The notes: a model not told the origin generated them from the sequence alone. A stretch of 6,960 nucleotides of DNA from an uncultured Prevotella sp. (GCA_900553465.1 USDT01000055.1:1-6960); one strand, 5' to 3'. Counted from the stretch's first letter, positions 1 through 6,266 are shown. Numbers and translations: made by a program.

Positions 1-162
1 TCTCTTTTGCGAAAAAATTTTGTCAAAAAAAAGTCAAGAAAAACTGTAAGTCCGTCGTCCGAGTTTTCTTTAAAAGTGCCTTTATCAGCCGTGAGGTGAG
101 AACACGGGAAAACTCCGCCGCATACCCCTACACGACGTCTCACACAGCAGGAAGCACGAAAA

Positions 163-211
163 AAGGATGGAACGCAGGACATCGGAGAGTCTCCACCTGC
201 GTTCCATCCTT
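163..211 (-). terminator. Rho-independent terminator of the tsaB-rseP operon
   Basis: A perfect 16-bp inverted repeat (163-178 with 196-211; arm AAGGATGGAACGCAGG) encloses a 17-nt loop that itself contains a small GGA/TCC pairing. Read on the minus strand, the stem runs straight into six T residues (164-159). This is the hairpin plus U-tract layout of an intrinsic terminator for transcripts coming from rseP, about 147 nt beyond the rseP stop. On the plus strand the stem is followed only by TGTTATATCA, so it should work less well for rightward transcripts, although a bidirectional role cannot be excluded. Confidence 0.85.
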
Positions 212-224
212 GTTATATCATACA

Positions 225-249
225 GTCACACCTTATATTATAATGTGAC
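225..249 (+). terminator. Weak hairpin plus T-run, possible rightward terminator
   Basis: GTCACA (225-230) and TGTGAC (244-249) form a 6-bp stem with a 13-nt A/T-rich loop, followed on the plus strand by CGTTTTT (250-256). It could be a weak rightward terminator that insulates the rseP operon from transcription entering from the left. The stem is short, no rightward gene is visible in this window, and chance is a real alternative. Confidence 0.25.
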
Positions 250-315
250 CGTTTTTCCATTATCACGTCCTTGACTTTGCCTCAGTGCGCCACTGCCGGT
301 GCGTCATGATATACC

Positions 316-350
316 CGTGCGCCGGAGTAGCATGTAATGCTACGCGCACG
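316..350 (-). other. Compound hairpin just after the rseP stop codon
   Basis: An outer 7-bp stem (CGTGCGC 316-322 with GCGCACG 344-350) stacks on an inner 7-bp stem (GTAGCAT 327-333 with ATGCTAC 337-343). The loop is 3 nt (334-336) and there is one 4-nt bulge (323-326) on one side. It lies 7 nt beyond the rseP stop codon (358-360) on the transcribed strand. No T-run follows it, so it is not a standard terminator. Protection of the 3' end, or a processing or protein-binding site, is inference. Confidence 0.5.
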
Positions 351-357
351 CAGTGGT

Positions 358-1740
358 TTACATGTATCCGAGCCAGCGCAGTATGTCGTTCAAATTGGCG
401 ACAAGCATCAGCAGCATCAGTATGATGATGCCAACATACTCGGCACGTATCATGAACGTCTCGCTCGGTTTGCGGCGTGTCACCATCTCATAGAAGAGGA
501 AAAGCACGTGTCCGCCATCGAGCGCCGGAATGGGAAGAATGTTCATGAAGGCCAATATGATACTGAGGAATGCCGTCATAAGCCAGAACGAATGCCAGTC
601 CCATACAGGCGGGAAGAGGCTTCCTATAGAACCGAAACCGCCGAGCGACTTCGCTCCGTCGGCCGAGAAGACATACTTCATGTCGCCCACATAGCCGGCG
701 AGAACATTCCATCCGTACTTCACACCGGCCGGGAAGCTCTCGAAGAAACCGTAAGAAACGTGTGTGGGTTTGTAATAACCATACATCGACTTCACGAAGA
801 ATCCGAGTTCCATATTATCGTCAAGCGTAGCACCTGCCTTGATTGTCACCGGACGTCCGCCCGCCATGCGCACAAAGGCAAGGTTCACCGTGCGTGCGGC
901 AAGACTGTCAACATTGTTCTGCGCAGCAGCAAGCATATCGCGGTGGCGACCCATCTCATACTGGAATTCGTTGTAAGAGCCTATCTTCTTGCCATCTATC
1001 TCAACTATCTGGTCGCCGGCACGCAATCCTATACGGCGCGCTATCGAGTTGTCGGATACGGAGTCTATGCGTGCCGGAATGAGCGGACGCGCGAACATCG
1101 GTTCCGACTTCAGCATGTTGAGCAGGTTGATGTTGCCCGTAAGAGCTATCGACATCTTCTTGCCGTCGCGTATGATGTCGGCGCGGTAAGCCTCGGAGAG
1201 GTCTCTGAACATGTCGGCGCCGAACTCCTTGAACTCGCCTTTCTCAGTGCCGACGAGTATGTCGCCGTCGCGGAAACCGAGAGCCTTGGCTTCGCTGTTG
1301 AACTTCATGCCCATGTACATGTCCTTAGTACGCACGTAGTCCTCGCCCCAGTGGAACAGACACATGGAATAGATGAACAGCGCCAGGACGAAATTAACAA
1401 GCACACCACCCACCATGATGAGAAGCCGTTGCCACGCGGGCTTGGAGCGGAACTCCCACGGCTGTACGGGTTGTTTCATCTGTTCGCTGTCGAACGACTC
1501 GTCTATCATTCCGGAAATCTTGCAATATCCGCCCAGAGGCAGCCATCCCACACCGTATGTAGTCTCGCTCTTCTTAGGCTTGAACTCAAACAGGTGGAAC
1601 CACGGATCAAAGAATAAGTAGAACTTCTCCACACGAACGCCGAAGAGCTTTGAGAAAAAGAAGTGGCCGCCTTCGTGCAGAAGAACAAGAATAGAGATTG
1701 CCAGCATGAACTGCAGCAGTCTTATCAAAAAAACTTCCAT
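358..1740 (-). CDS. rseP: RseP-type intramembrane zinc metalloprotease (site-2 protease, M50)
   Basis: This 460-residue inner-membrane protease belongs to the family that cuts transmembrane segments of anti-sigma factors and leftover signal peptides. The zinc motif HEGGH (22-26) lies at the end of the first membrane helix (about 5-22). The third ligand is Asp408, in NILPIPALDGG (400-410). Hydrophobic helices follow at about 104-126, 384-404 and 432-450, giving the usual four-helix core. The periplasmic part contains two PDZ-like regions, a degenerate one around 144-200 and a clear one with GLRAGDQIVEIDGKKI (238-253). Length and motif order match the E. coli family (about 450 residues), so the gene looks intact. 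The ATG at 1738-1740 is chosen because the HEXXH helix follows at once. It is the last gene of the operon, 19 bp after dxr. Its substrate in this organism cannot be told from the window; no anti-sigma factor gene is present. Confidence 0.97.
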   Translation of the reverse strand: MEVFLIRLLQFMLAISILVLLHEGGHFFFSKLFGVRVEKFYLFFDPWFHLFEFKPKKSETTYGVGWLPLGGYCKISGMIDESFDSEQMKQPVQPWEFRSKPAWQRLLIMVGGVLVNFVLALFIYSMCLFHWGEDYVRTKDMYMGMKFNSEAKALGFRDGDILVGTEKGEFKEFGADMFRDLSEAYRADIIRDGKKMSIALTGNINLLNMLKSEPMFARPLIPARIDSVSDNSIARRIGLRAGDQIVEIDGKKIGSYNEFQYEMGRHRDMLAAAQNNVDSLAARTVNLAFVRMAGGRPVTIKAGATLDDNMELGFFVKSMYGYYKPTHVSYGFFESFPAGVKYGWNVLAGYVGDMKYVFSADGAKSLGGFGSIGSLFPPVWDWHSFWLMTAFLSIILAFMNILPIPALDGGHVLFLFYEMVTRRKPSETFMIRAEYVGIIILMLLMLVANLNDILRWLGYM

Positions 1741-1759
1741 TATTGTTTATTGTATGATT

Positions 1760-2914
1760 TTAGTTGTTCATTAACTCGCGTGCGACGCGCCGTGCCTCGG
1801 CGTCTGTCTGCACGTAGGTGTCATAACTCGGCGAAGCGTCGAAAGCCACGCGCTCCATCGTACGCTCGATGATGTCGGCCATGGCCGGGAAAGAGCATTC
1901 ACCGCGGCGGAAACCTTCGTTCACTATCTCGTTGGCCGCATTCACTATGCACGGCATATTGCCTCCGCGACGTATCGACTCGAACGCTATGGCCAGACAG
2001 CGGAACTTCTCCAGGTCGGGTTCGAAGAACTCGAGCGGCTGGCGGAAAAGGTCGAGACGGTCGCCGGAGAGCGGCAGACGGTCAGGATAGGTGAACGCGT
2101 ACTGTATGGGAAGGCGCATGTCGGGCACTCCGAGCTGGGCCTTCACCGCACCGTCACAGAACTGCACGGCACTGTGTACTATCGACTGCGGATGGACGAG
2201 CACCTGTATCTTCTCGGCAGGAACGCCGAAGAGCCAGCGGGCCTCTATCACCTCGAAGCCCTTGTTCATCATCGTAGCAGAGTCGATGGTTATCTTGGCG
2301 CCCATGTCCCACGTGGGATGCTTCAGGGCGTCGGCAGCCGTCACCGTGGCCATCTGCTCCCTTGTAAAGAGGCGGAACGGTCCGCCCGATGCGGTGAGCA
2401 GAATCTTCTCCACAGGATTGTCGCCCTCGCCCACGATGCTCTGGAATATGGCCGAGTGCTCACTGTCCACAGGCAGTATCTGCACACGGTTCTCCATGGC
2501 AAGGCGGCATATCAGTTCGCCGGCCACGACAAGCGTCTCCTTGTTGGCCAGACATATTGTCTTATGCGCGCGTATGGCGTGTATTGTCGGCGAAAGACCG
2601 GCAAAACCCACCATGGCCGTGAGCACCATGTCTATGGGCGACGACTCTACGATCTGGTCGAGAGCGTCGCGTCCTGCATACACTTTTATTTCGGGAAGAT
2701 CTGAAAGGAGTTCTTTCAGTCTGTCGTAATGTTCTTCGTTGGCGATAACTACCGCCGCCGGACGGAACTCGCGGGCCTGTTGCGCCAGCTGTTCCACTCT
2801 GTTGTTGGCTGTCAGGCAGTAGACTTCGAAAAGGTCGGAATGTTCCCTTATGACGTCAAGCGCCTGTGTTCCTATCGAGCCGGTTGACCCGAGAATACAT
2901 ATCTGTTTCTTCAT
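1760..2914 (-). CDS. dxr: 1-deoxy-D-xylulose-5-phosphate reductoisomerase (MEP pathway)
   Basis: This 384-residue cytosolic enzyme rearranges and reduces DXP to 2-C-methyl-D-erythritol 4-phosphate with NADPH and a divalent metal, the committed step of the MEP isoprenoid pathway. Visible motifs are the nucleotide-binding GSTGSIGTQALD (9-20), LANKE (122-126), the metal-site DSEH with Asp150 and Glu152, TASGGPFR (174-181), HPTWDMGAKITIDSAT (199-214), and MNKGFE with the third metal ligand Glu221. The C-terminal helical domain contains AANEIVNEGF (326-335). All expected catalytic residues are present and the length is normal (E. coli 398). The start ATG overlaps the rimM stop as ATGA (2911-2914), which suggests translational coupling. 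The product feeds undecaprenyl-phosphate synthesis, which fits its place near murA. The enzyme is the known target of fosmidomycin. Confidence 0.98.
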   Translation of the reverse strand: MKKQICILGSTGSIGTQALDVIREHSDLFEVYCLTANNRVEQLAQQAREFRPAAVVIANEEHYDRLKELLSDLPEIKVYAGRDALDQIVESSPIDMVLTAMVGFAGLSPTIHAIRAHKTICLANKETLVVAGELICRLAMENRVQILPVDSEHSAIFQSIVGEGDNPVEKILLTASGGPFRLFTREQMATVTAADALKHPTWDMGAKITIDSATMMNKGFEVIEARWLFGVPAEKIQVLVHPQSIVHSAVQFCDGAVKAQLGVPDMRLPIQYAFTYPDRLPLSGDRLDLFRQPLEFFEPDLEKFRCLAIAFESIRRGGNMPCIVNAANEIVNEGFRRGECSFPAMADIIERTMERVAFDASPSYDTYVQTDAEARRVARELMNN

Positions 2915-3441
2915 AACCTATGCAAATCCAGTAATCCTTCCGGCAGGCGCATCCTCACTTCGCGGCGCTCCACGTCGAAGGAATCTATCAAATCCTCATT
3001 TGCCGGGATGAGCATGTCCTCGCCCTCCGGCGAGTCCACCTCAAACAGCAGGTTGGCGGTGCTGCTGTCCACCGAGCGGATAGTGCCTACGGTCTGTCCG
3101 CTGTTCTCGTCGATGAGCGTGAAACCGGCTATCTCGGCCCATGTCACCTCGTCGTCGGTTGCATCAGAAAGGCTCCGCGGGAAGTAAACCGCGCAGCCCG
3201 TAAGGTCGCGAGCACGCTCCTGTGAGTCGATGCCGCAGAACTTCACAAGCGCCGTAGTGCCGCTGTTGAATCGGTAGCTCTCCATGAAGAAGGGCACCAG
3301 AATGCCGTCAATGTCGAGCACAAGATACTCGGCGTCGCAGCGGTCGAACACATCGTCATCGAACGCGAACGACAGTTCGCCTCCCACGCCGTGCGGCTTG
3401 CCTATGCGGCCTATTCTGTAAACATCCTCCTGTCTTATCAT
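2911..3441 (-). CDS. rimM: Ribosome maturation factor RimM
   Basis: This 176-residue protein assists late 30S subunit assembly by binding ribosomal protein uS19 and the 16S rRNA head. The N-terminal RimM beta-barrel carries the signature RIGRIGKPHGVGGEL (9-23). The C-terminal PRC-barrel begins near WAEIAGFTLID (101-111) and contains MLIPANEDLIDSFD (143-156) and the closing MRLPEGLLDL (164-173). Length matches the family (about 170-185), and nothing seems missing. The start lies 1 bp after the murA stop (TGA-T-ATG), and its TGA overlaps the dxr ATG. In many bacteria rimM sits with rpsP and trmD; here it is between cell-wall and isoprenoid genes. Confidence 0.96.
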   Translation of the reverse strand: MIRQEDVYRIGRIGKPHGVGGELSFAFDDDVFDRCDAEYLVLDIDGILVPFFMESYRFNSGTTALVKFCGIDSQERARDLTGCAVYFPRSLSDATDDEVTWAEIAGFTLIDENSGQTVGTIRSVDSSTANLLFEVDSPEGEDMLIPANEDLIDSFDVERREVRMRLPEGLLDLHRL

Positions 3442-3442
3442 A

Positions 3443-4753
3443 TCAGCATCCTGTTCGCGTTATCTTCGCTCCGAGGGCGTTCAGGCGCGCCTCTATGTCT
3501 TCATATCCGCGGTCTATCTGCGCGATGTTCTCGATGCGGCTGGTGCCCTTGGCGCTCATGGCGGCAATGAGCAACGCGATGCCCGCACGGATGTCGGGAC
3601 TGGTCATGCGGCCTGCCCTGAGCTGTTTGCGTCGGTCGTGACCTATCACCACGGCGCGGTGCGGATCGCACAGTATTATCTGAGCCCCCATGTCGATGAG
3701 CTTGTCCACAAAGAACAGACGGCTCTCAAACATCTTCTGATGGAACAACACGCTGCCGCGGGCCTGTGTGGCCACAACGATGAGCACCGACAGAAGGTCA
3801 GGCGTAAGTCCGGGCCACGGAGCGTCGGCAAGTGTCATTATGGTGCCGTCGATGAACGAGTCAACCTCGTAATGATCCTGTCTGGGCACGAAAATGTCGT
3901 CACCGTCTATCTCAAGACGTACGCCCAGACGGCGGAAAGCGTCGGGAATGATGCCGAGATTGCGCATCGACACATTCTTTATCCTCACACCGTCGCCCAC
4001 CATGGCGGCCATTCCTATGAACGACCCCACCTCGATCATGTCGGGCAGTATGCGGTGGTTGACACCGTGGAGCGACTTCACACCGACAATGGTTATATAG
4101 TTGGAACCTATGCCGCTGATGTTTGCACCCATGCCGTTGAGCATGTGGCAGAGCTGTTGTATATAAGGTTCGCACGCGGCATTATATATAGTGGTGGTGC
4201 CTTCGGCCAGCACGGCGGCCATAATGATGTTGGCCGTACCCGTTATCGACGCCTCGTCGAGCAGCATGTAGCAGCCCTTCAGATGTTCGGCTTCGATGTT
4301 ATAGACGTTGCGGTCGGTATCAACCACCAGTTCGGCGCCGAGATACTTGAATCCCAGAAAGTGGGTGTCGAGCCTGCGGCGCCCTATCTTGTCGCCCCCC
4401 GGCTCGGCTATAGTGGCCTTACCGAAGCGTCCGAGCAGCGGGCCCATAAGCAGCACGCTGCCGCGCAGGGCGGAGCATTTTCTCACATACTCGTCGCTGC
4501 CGAGATAGCTGAAATCCAGCTCATCGGCCTTGAACGTATAGTCGTTGCGCGAGTTGCGCGTCACTTTCACTCCCATATTCTGCAACAGCAGTATGAGATT
4601 GTTCACGTCGAGAATGTCAGGAATATTGGTTATCCTCACCTCCTCATCCGTGAGCAGCACAGCGCTTATCACCTCGAGCGCCTCGTTTTTCGCCCCCTGC
4701 GGGGATATAGAGCCTTTAAGCGGGTGACCGCCTTCGATGACAAACGATTCCAT
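3443..4753 (-). CDS. murA: UDP-N-acetylglucosamine 1-carboxyvinyltransferase with Asp in place of active-site Cys
   Basis: This 436-residue cytosolic enzyme transfers enolpyruvate from PEP to UDP-GlcNAc, the first committed step of peptidoglycan synthesis. Family residues are visible: Lys22-Asn23 in GAKNEAL (20-26), Arg126 in the PEP loop, Asp319 in APWPGLTPDL (311-320; equivalent to E. coli Asp305), and Arg389 in SPDIRAG (equivalent to Arg397). The loop residue that is Cys115 in E. coli is Asp121 here, in PGGDKIGRRR (118-127); the codon at 4391-4393 reads GAC on the coding strand. MurA with Asp at this position is known to stay active and to escape covalent inactivation by fosfomycin (for example in Mycobacterium, Chlamydia and Borrelia). 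Resistance in this organism is therefore inferred. The ATG at 4751-4753 gives the standard N terminus, 2 bp after the DUF4290 gene stop. Length is normal (419-440). Confidence 0.97.
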   Translation of the reverse strand: MESFVIEGGHPLKGSISPQGAKNEALEVISAVLLTDEEVRITNIPDILDVNNLILLLQNMGVKVTRNSRNDYTFKADELDFSYLGSDEYVRKCSALRGSVLLMGPLLGRFGKATIAEPGGDKIGRRRLDTHFLGFKYLGAELVVDTDRNVYNIEAEHLKGCYMLLDEASITGTANIIMAAVLAEGTTTIYNAACEPYIQQLCHMLNGMGANISGIGSNYITIVGVKSLHGVNHRILPDMIEVGSFIGMAAMVGDGVRIKNVSMRNLGIIPDAFRRLGVRLEIDGDDIFVPRQDHYEVDSFIDGTIMTLADAPWPGLTPDLLSVLIVVATQARGSVLFHQKMFESRLFFVDKLIDMGAQIILCDPHRAVVIGHDRRKQLRAGRMTSPDIRAGIALLIAAMSAKGTSRIENIAQIDRGYEDIEARLNALGAKITRTGC

Positions 4754-4755
4754 AA

Positions 4756-5349
4756 TTATCTTCTTTTGCGTTTGCGTTCAGTGTCCTTGACTTCCATCTT
4801 CTCAAACTCGAACGTATCCAGATCCAGCTGCACCCGTCCGCCTGTGTATGCAGCAAGGTCCGAAGCCACCTTCTCATCGTCGGCCGAACCGTTGCTCCAC
4901 TGTTTCAGATTGCGTTTCATCTGGTTGGCAGTGATGCGCACCAGCTCGTCGCGCTCCGGTCCGTCGGGCATGGTCTTGAGCTTGTCGAATATCTCGAACA
5001 TCATGTTTCCGTAGTGCTTCACCGGAATCTTCTTCATCGGATACTCCACCGGTGTCGGCTTCTCGGCTATCTTACCAGCCTTGCTAATGTCGCACGGATA
5101 GTCGATGTCGAGCCTGAAACCGCTCATAATAGCCAGATGGTCCCACAGCTTCTGCTGGAAGTCGGCAGTTCCCGCAGCCTGCGGAAACATGCGCTCCATT
5201 ATGGCCACGATGGCATTGGCGCAGCGCTGACGCTCGTCCCTGTCCTCCAGCGTCACGGCATAGTCTATCATGCTCTGCACCTCACGTCCGTATTCGGGCA
5301 TGATGAGCTTCTCGCGCTGGGTGTTATAGTCTAATCCTTCTATGTTCAT
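4756..5349 (-). CDS. DUF4290 family protein, conserved in Bacteroidota, function unknown
   Basis: I recognise this 197-residue protein as DUF4290 from its N-terminal LDYNTQREKLIMPEYGR (6-22) and from KLWDHLAIMSGF (67-78). No biochemical function is known to me. The sequence looks soluble and mostly helical, with no signal peptide, membrane helix or recognisable catalytic motif. The middle has a proline-containing stretch (PTPVEYPMKKIPVKHYGN, 98-115). The C terminus ends in a strongly basic tail (ERKRKRR, 191-197), which could contact nucleic acid or the ribosome; that is speculation. It starts 17 bp after tsaB and ends 2 bp before murA, so it is almost surely co-transcribed and perhaps translationally coupled with murA. 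Its fixed place between tRNA-modification and cell-wall genes is the only functional hint. Confidence 0.9.
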   Translation of the reverse strand: MNIEGLDYNTQREKLIMPEYGREVQSMIDYAVTLEDRDERQRCANAIVAIMERMFPQAAGTADFQQKLWDHLAIMSGFRLDIDYPCDISKAGKIAEKPTPVEYPMKKIPVKHYGNMMFEIFDKLKTMPDGPERDELVRITANQMKRNLKQWSNGSADDEKVASDLAAYTGGRVQLDLDTFEFEKMEVKDTERKRKRR

Positions 5350-5366
5350 TGTTTGTGTCTGCGTTA

Positions 5367-6053
5367 TTATAATTTTGCCGATTTCTTGGCAACGAAGTCT
5401 TTCAGATAGAACGGCACAAAGTAAGCCACATCCTCAAAACGCTCCTCGGCCATGCGTTTCTCAGCGAGAGGCGACATCCACTTAGCCAGAGGCTTCACGT
5501 CGGGAATAAGACGCGCGTTGGGATGATTAATCTCAGGCATGCACTTGGCTGCGCCGTTACCGAAGAAATATACGGGGCCGCGGTCGAGATACTCACGGTA
5601 GGTGTCGGCCGTCACTACGTCGGCACCGACTTCTCTCACCACCTTCAGCGACCTGTCGTATATGGCTGCGTAAACCTCCATGCGGCGTGCGTCGATCATC
5701 GGACACAACAGTGCGCCCTCCTCTACCTTCTCGCCCAGAAGCACCGGCACGGCCAGCAGTTCGAGAGTAGGTACAGCCAGCAGTTTCAGGTCACGGCCGT
5801 AACACACGCCTTTGGCCATCGACACTCCTATGCGCAGACCGGTATAAGAGCCCGGACCGCAACTCACTGCCACCGCATCGAACGGTATGGCATGGCTGTC
5901 GGCAAACGACAGCGCCTCGTCAACAAACGAACCCAGCTTCACGGCGTGGTTGGGACCTCCGAAGTCTTCATTACTGTAAATGCAGGCTCCGTCCTGACTG
6001 ACGGCCACCGAACATACGTCGGTGCTCGTCTCTATATGCAAAATACACGACAT
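5367..6053 (-). CDS. tsaB: tRNA threonylcarbamoyladenosine biosynthesis protein TsaB
   Basis: TsaB is the non-catalytic partner of TsaD. With TsaE they transfer threonylcarbamoyl from TC-AMP to A37 of ANN-reading tRNAs, in the cytosol. The protein has an ASKHA-fold N-terminal half with HIETSTD (6-12) and the TsaB signature GPGSYTGLRIG (66-76), then MIDARRMEVYAAIY (119-132) and a C-terminal VPFYLKDFV (213-221). With the ATG at 6051-6053 it has 228 residues, as expected (E. coli 231), and begins directly with the first beta-strand (MSCILHIETS). The frame is open to an ATG at 6096-6098, but that would add an atypical basic 15-residue extension with no homology I know, so I reject it. It is the first gene of the operon, behind a good promoter and a leader of about 147 nt. 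The old name is YeaZ. Confidence 0.95.
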   Translation of the reverse strand: MSCILHIETSTDVCSVAVSQDGACIYSNEDFGGPNHAVKLGSFVDEALSFADSHAIPFDAVAVSCGPGSYTGLRIGVSMAKGVCYGRDLKLLAVPTLELLAVPVLLGEKVEEGALLCPMIDARRMEVYAAIYDRSLKVVREVGADVVTADTYREYLDRGPVYFFGNGAAKCMPEINHPNARLIPDVKPLAKWMSPLAEKRMAEERFEDVAYFVPFYLKDFVAKKSAKL

Positions 6054-6200
6054 TTTCTGATGTTTGTTTTTATAAAACACATTTTCGCGAAGCCGCACTA
6101 TGGCTGCCTCGACGTTAACGGCATTTCGTACAACTATTGTAAAGACAATGCAGACGAGCGTAAAGAAAGTTTACTTTCAATTTCCCGAGTGCAGTTTATC
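6054..6200 (-). promoter_or_regulatory. 5' leader of the tsaB operon mRNA, weakly structured
   Basis: If transcription starts about 6-7 nt after the -7 box (near 6200), the message has a leader of about 147 nt before the tsaB ATG. Short stems are visible: ATTGT/ACAAT (6136-6140 with 6145-6149), GAAAG/CTTTC (6165-6169 with 6174-6178; it overlaps the alternative GTAAA/TTTAC, 6160-6164 with 6170-6174), CGAAGCC/GGCT...TCG (6088-6094 with 6102-6111, 3-nt bulge), and TGTTTT/AAAACA (6065-6070 with 6074-6079) just before the start codon. I cannot match it to any known riboswitch or ribosomal-protein leader. There is no Shine-Dalgarno sequence, which is normal in this phylum. Confidence 0.4.
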
Positions 6201-6214
6201 TTTTGCAAAGATAA
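6196..6214. promoter_or_regulatory. Palindrome over the -7 box, possible operator
   Basis: TTATCTTT (6196-6203) and AAAGATAA (6207-6214) are perfect 8-bp inverted arms around a 3-bp centre. The site covers the whole -7 box and the expected transcription start. Such symmetry suits a dimeric regulator or a small hairpin at the very 5' end of the RNA. It may instead be a by-product of a repeated promoter module. No regulator gene is present in the window. Confidence 0.4.
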
Positions 6215-6236
6215 TGCAAATCGAATGCAGAACAAA
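6204..6236. repeat. Three tandem 11-bp TGCA-type units across the promoter
   Basis: Three adjoining 11-bp units start at 6204, 6215 and 6226: TGCAAAGATAA, TGCAAATCGAA and TGCAGAACAAA. Seven of 11 positions are the same in all three (TGCA, then A at 6, AA at 10-11). The period is close to one DNA helical turn, so the TGCA steps would lie on one face of the helix. The array runs exactly from the -7 box to the -33 box. A related CGAGTGCAG (6186-6194) matches CGAATGCAG (6222-6230) in 8 of 9 positions. Confidence 0.55.
6206..6236 (-). promoter_or_regulatory. Bacteroidota-type promoter of the tsaB-rseP operon
   Basis: On the minus strand a TTTG (-33 box, 6236-6233) is followed after exactly 19 bp by TATCTTTG (-7 box, 6213-6206). 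This is a full match to the TTTG / TAnnTTTG consensus used by the primary sigma factor of Bacteroides and relatives. It lies about 150 bp before the tsaB ATG and is the only such pair I found between the GH2 gene and tsaB. The five downstream genes have no space for strong promoters of their own, so it probably drives the whole operon. It overlaps the palindrome at 6196-6214 and the 11-bp repeats at 6204-6236, which could serve for regulation. Confidence 0.78.
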
Positions 6237-6266
6237 ATAAATGAAAATCTTTCTTTCATTTATTTT
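6234..6266. repeat. 13-bp perfect A/T-rich inverted repeat next to the -33 box
   Basis: AAAATAAATGAAA (6234-6246) and TTTCATTTATTTT (6254-6266) pair perfectly over 13 bp around a 7-nt loop. One arm touches the -33 box of the operon promoter. On the plus strand it ends in a T-run (6263-6268), as a rightward terminator would, but no rightward gene is known here. It could be an upstream binding site, or the last stop signal for transcripts arriving from the GH2 gene. Confidence 0.5.

Larger units (their letters stand above)
1..357. other. Gene-free region downstream of rseP
   Basis: I see no credible coding sequence on either strand here. The left part (about 10-45) is rich in short A-tracts. 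Positions 61-68 (GAGTTTTC) and 108-115 (GAAAACTC) form an 8-bp inverted repeat; its right arm continues with CACGG (103-107), which can pair with CCGTG (89-93), leaving a 20-nt bulge on the left. The right part is the 3' UTR of the leftward rseP operon and carries the hairpins listed separately (163-211, 225-249, 316-350). I saw no Bacteroidota-type promoter (TTTG with TAnnTTTG) reading out of the region towards the left edge. Confidence 0.6.

Noticed and set aside
10..45. A-tract-rich stretch considered as a promoter or UP element
   Set aside because: I found no TAnnTTTG box paired with TTTG at a suitable spacing on either strand, and the gene to the left is not visible.
232..243. 12-mer CTTATATTATAA shared with 6283-6294
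   Set aside because: It is A/T-only except for one base, both copies lie in A/T-rich gaps, and there is no further similarity around them; most likely chance.
337..1617. 426-codon plus-strand open frame opposite rseP
   Set aside because: It has the same antisense register as rseP, no recognisable domain, and starts inside the 3' UTR hairpin of rseP.
3638..5014. 458-codon plus-strand open frame opposite murA and part of the DUF4290 gene
   Set aside because: It is in exact antisense codon register with murA, is rich in His/Val/Ala/Glu without family motifs, and murA on the other strand is beyond doubt. It reflects the rarity of TTA/CTA/TCA codons in murA.
6054..6098. Upstream ATG extending tsaB by 15 residues
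   Set aside because: The extension is basic and unlike TsaB N termini; the family begins at the beta-strand encoded from 6053.
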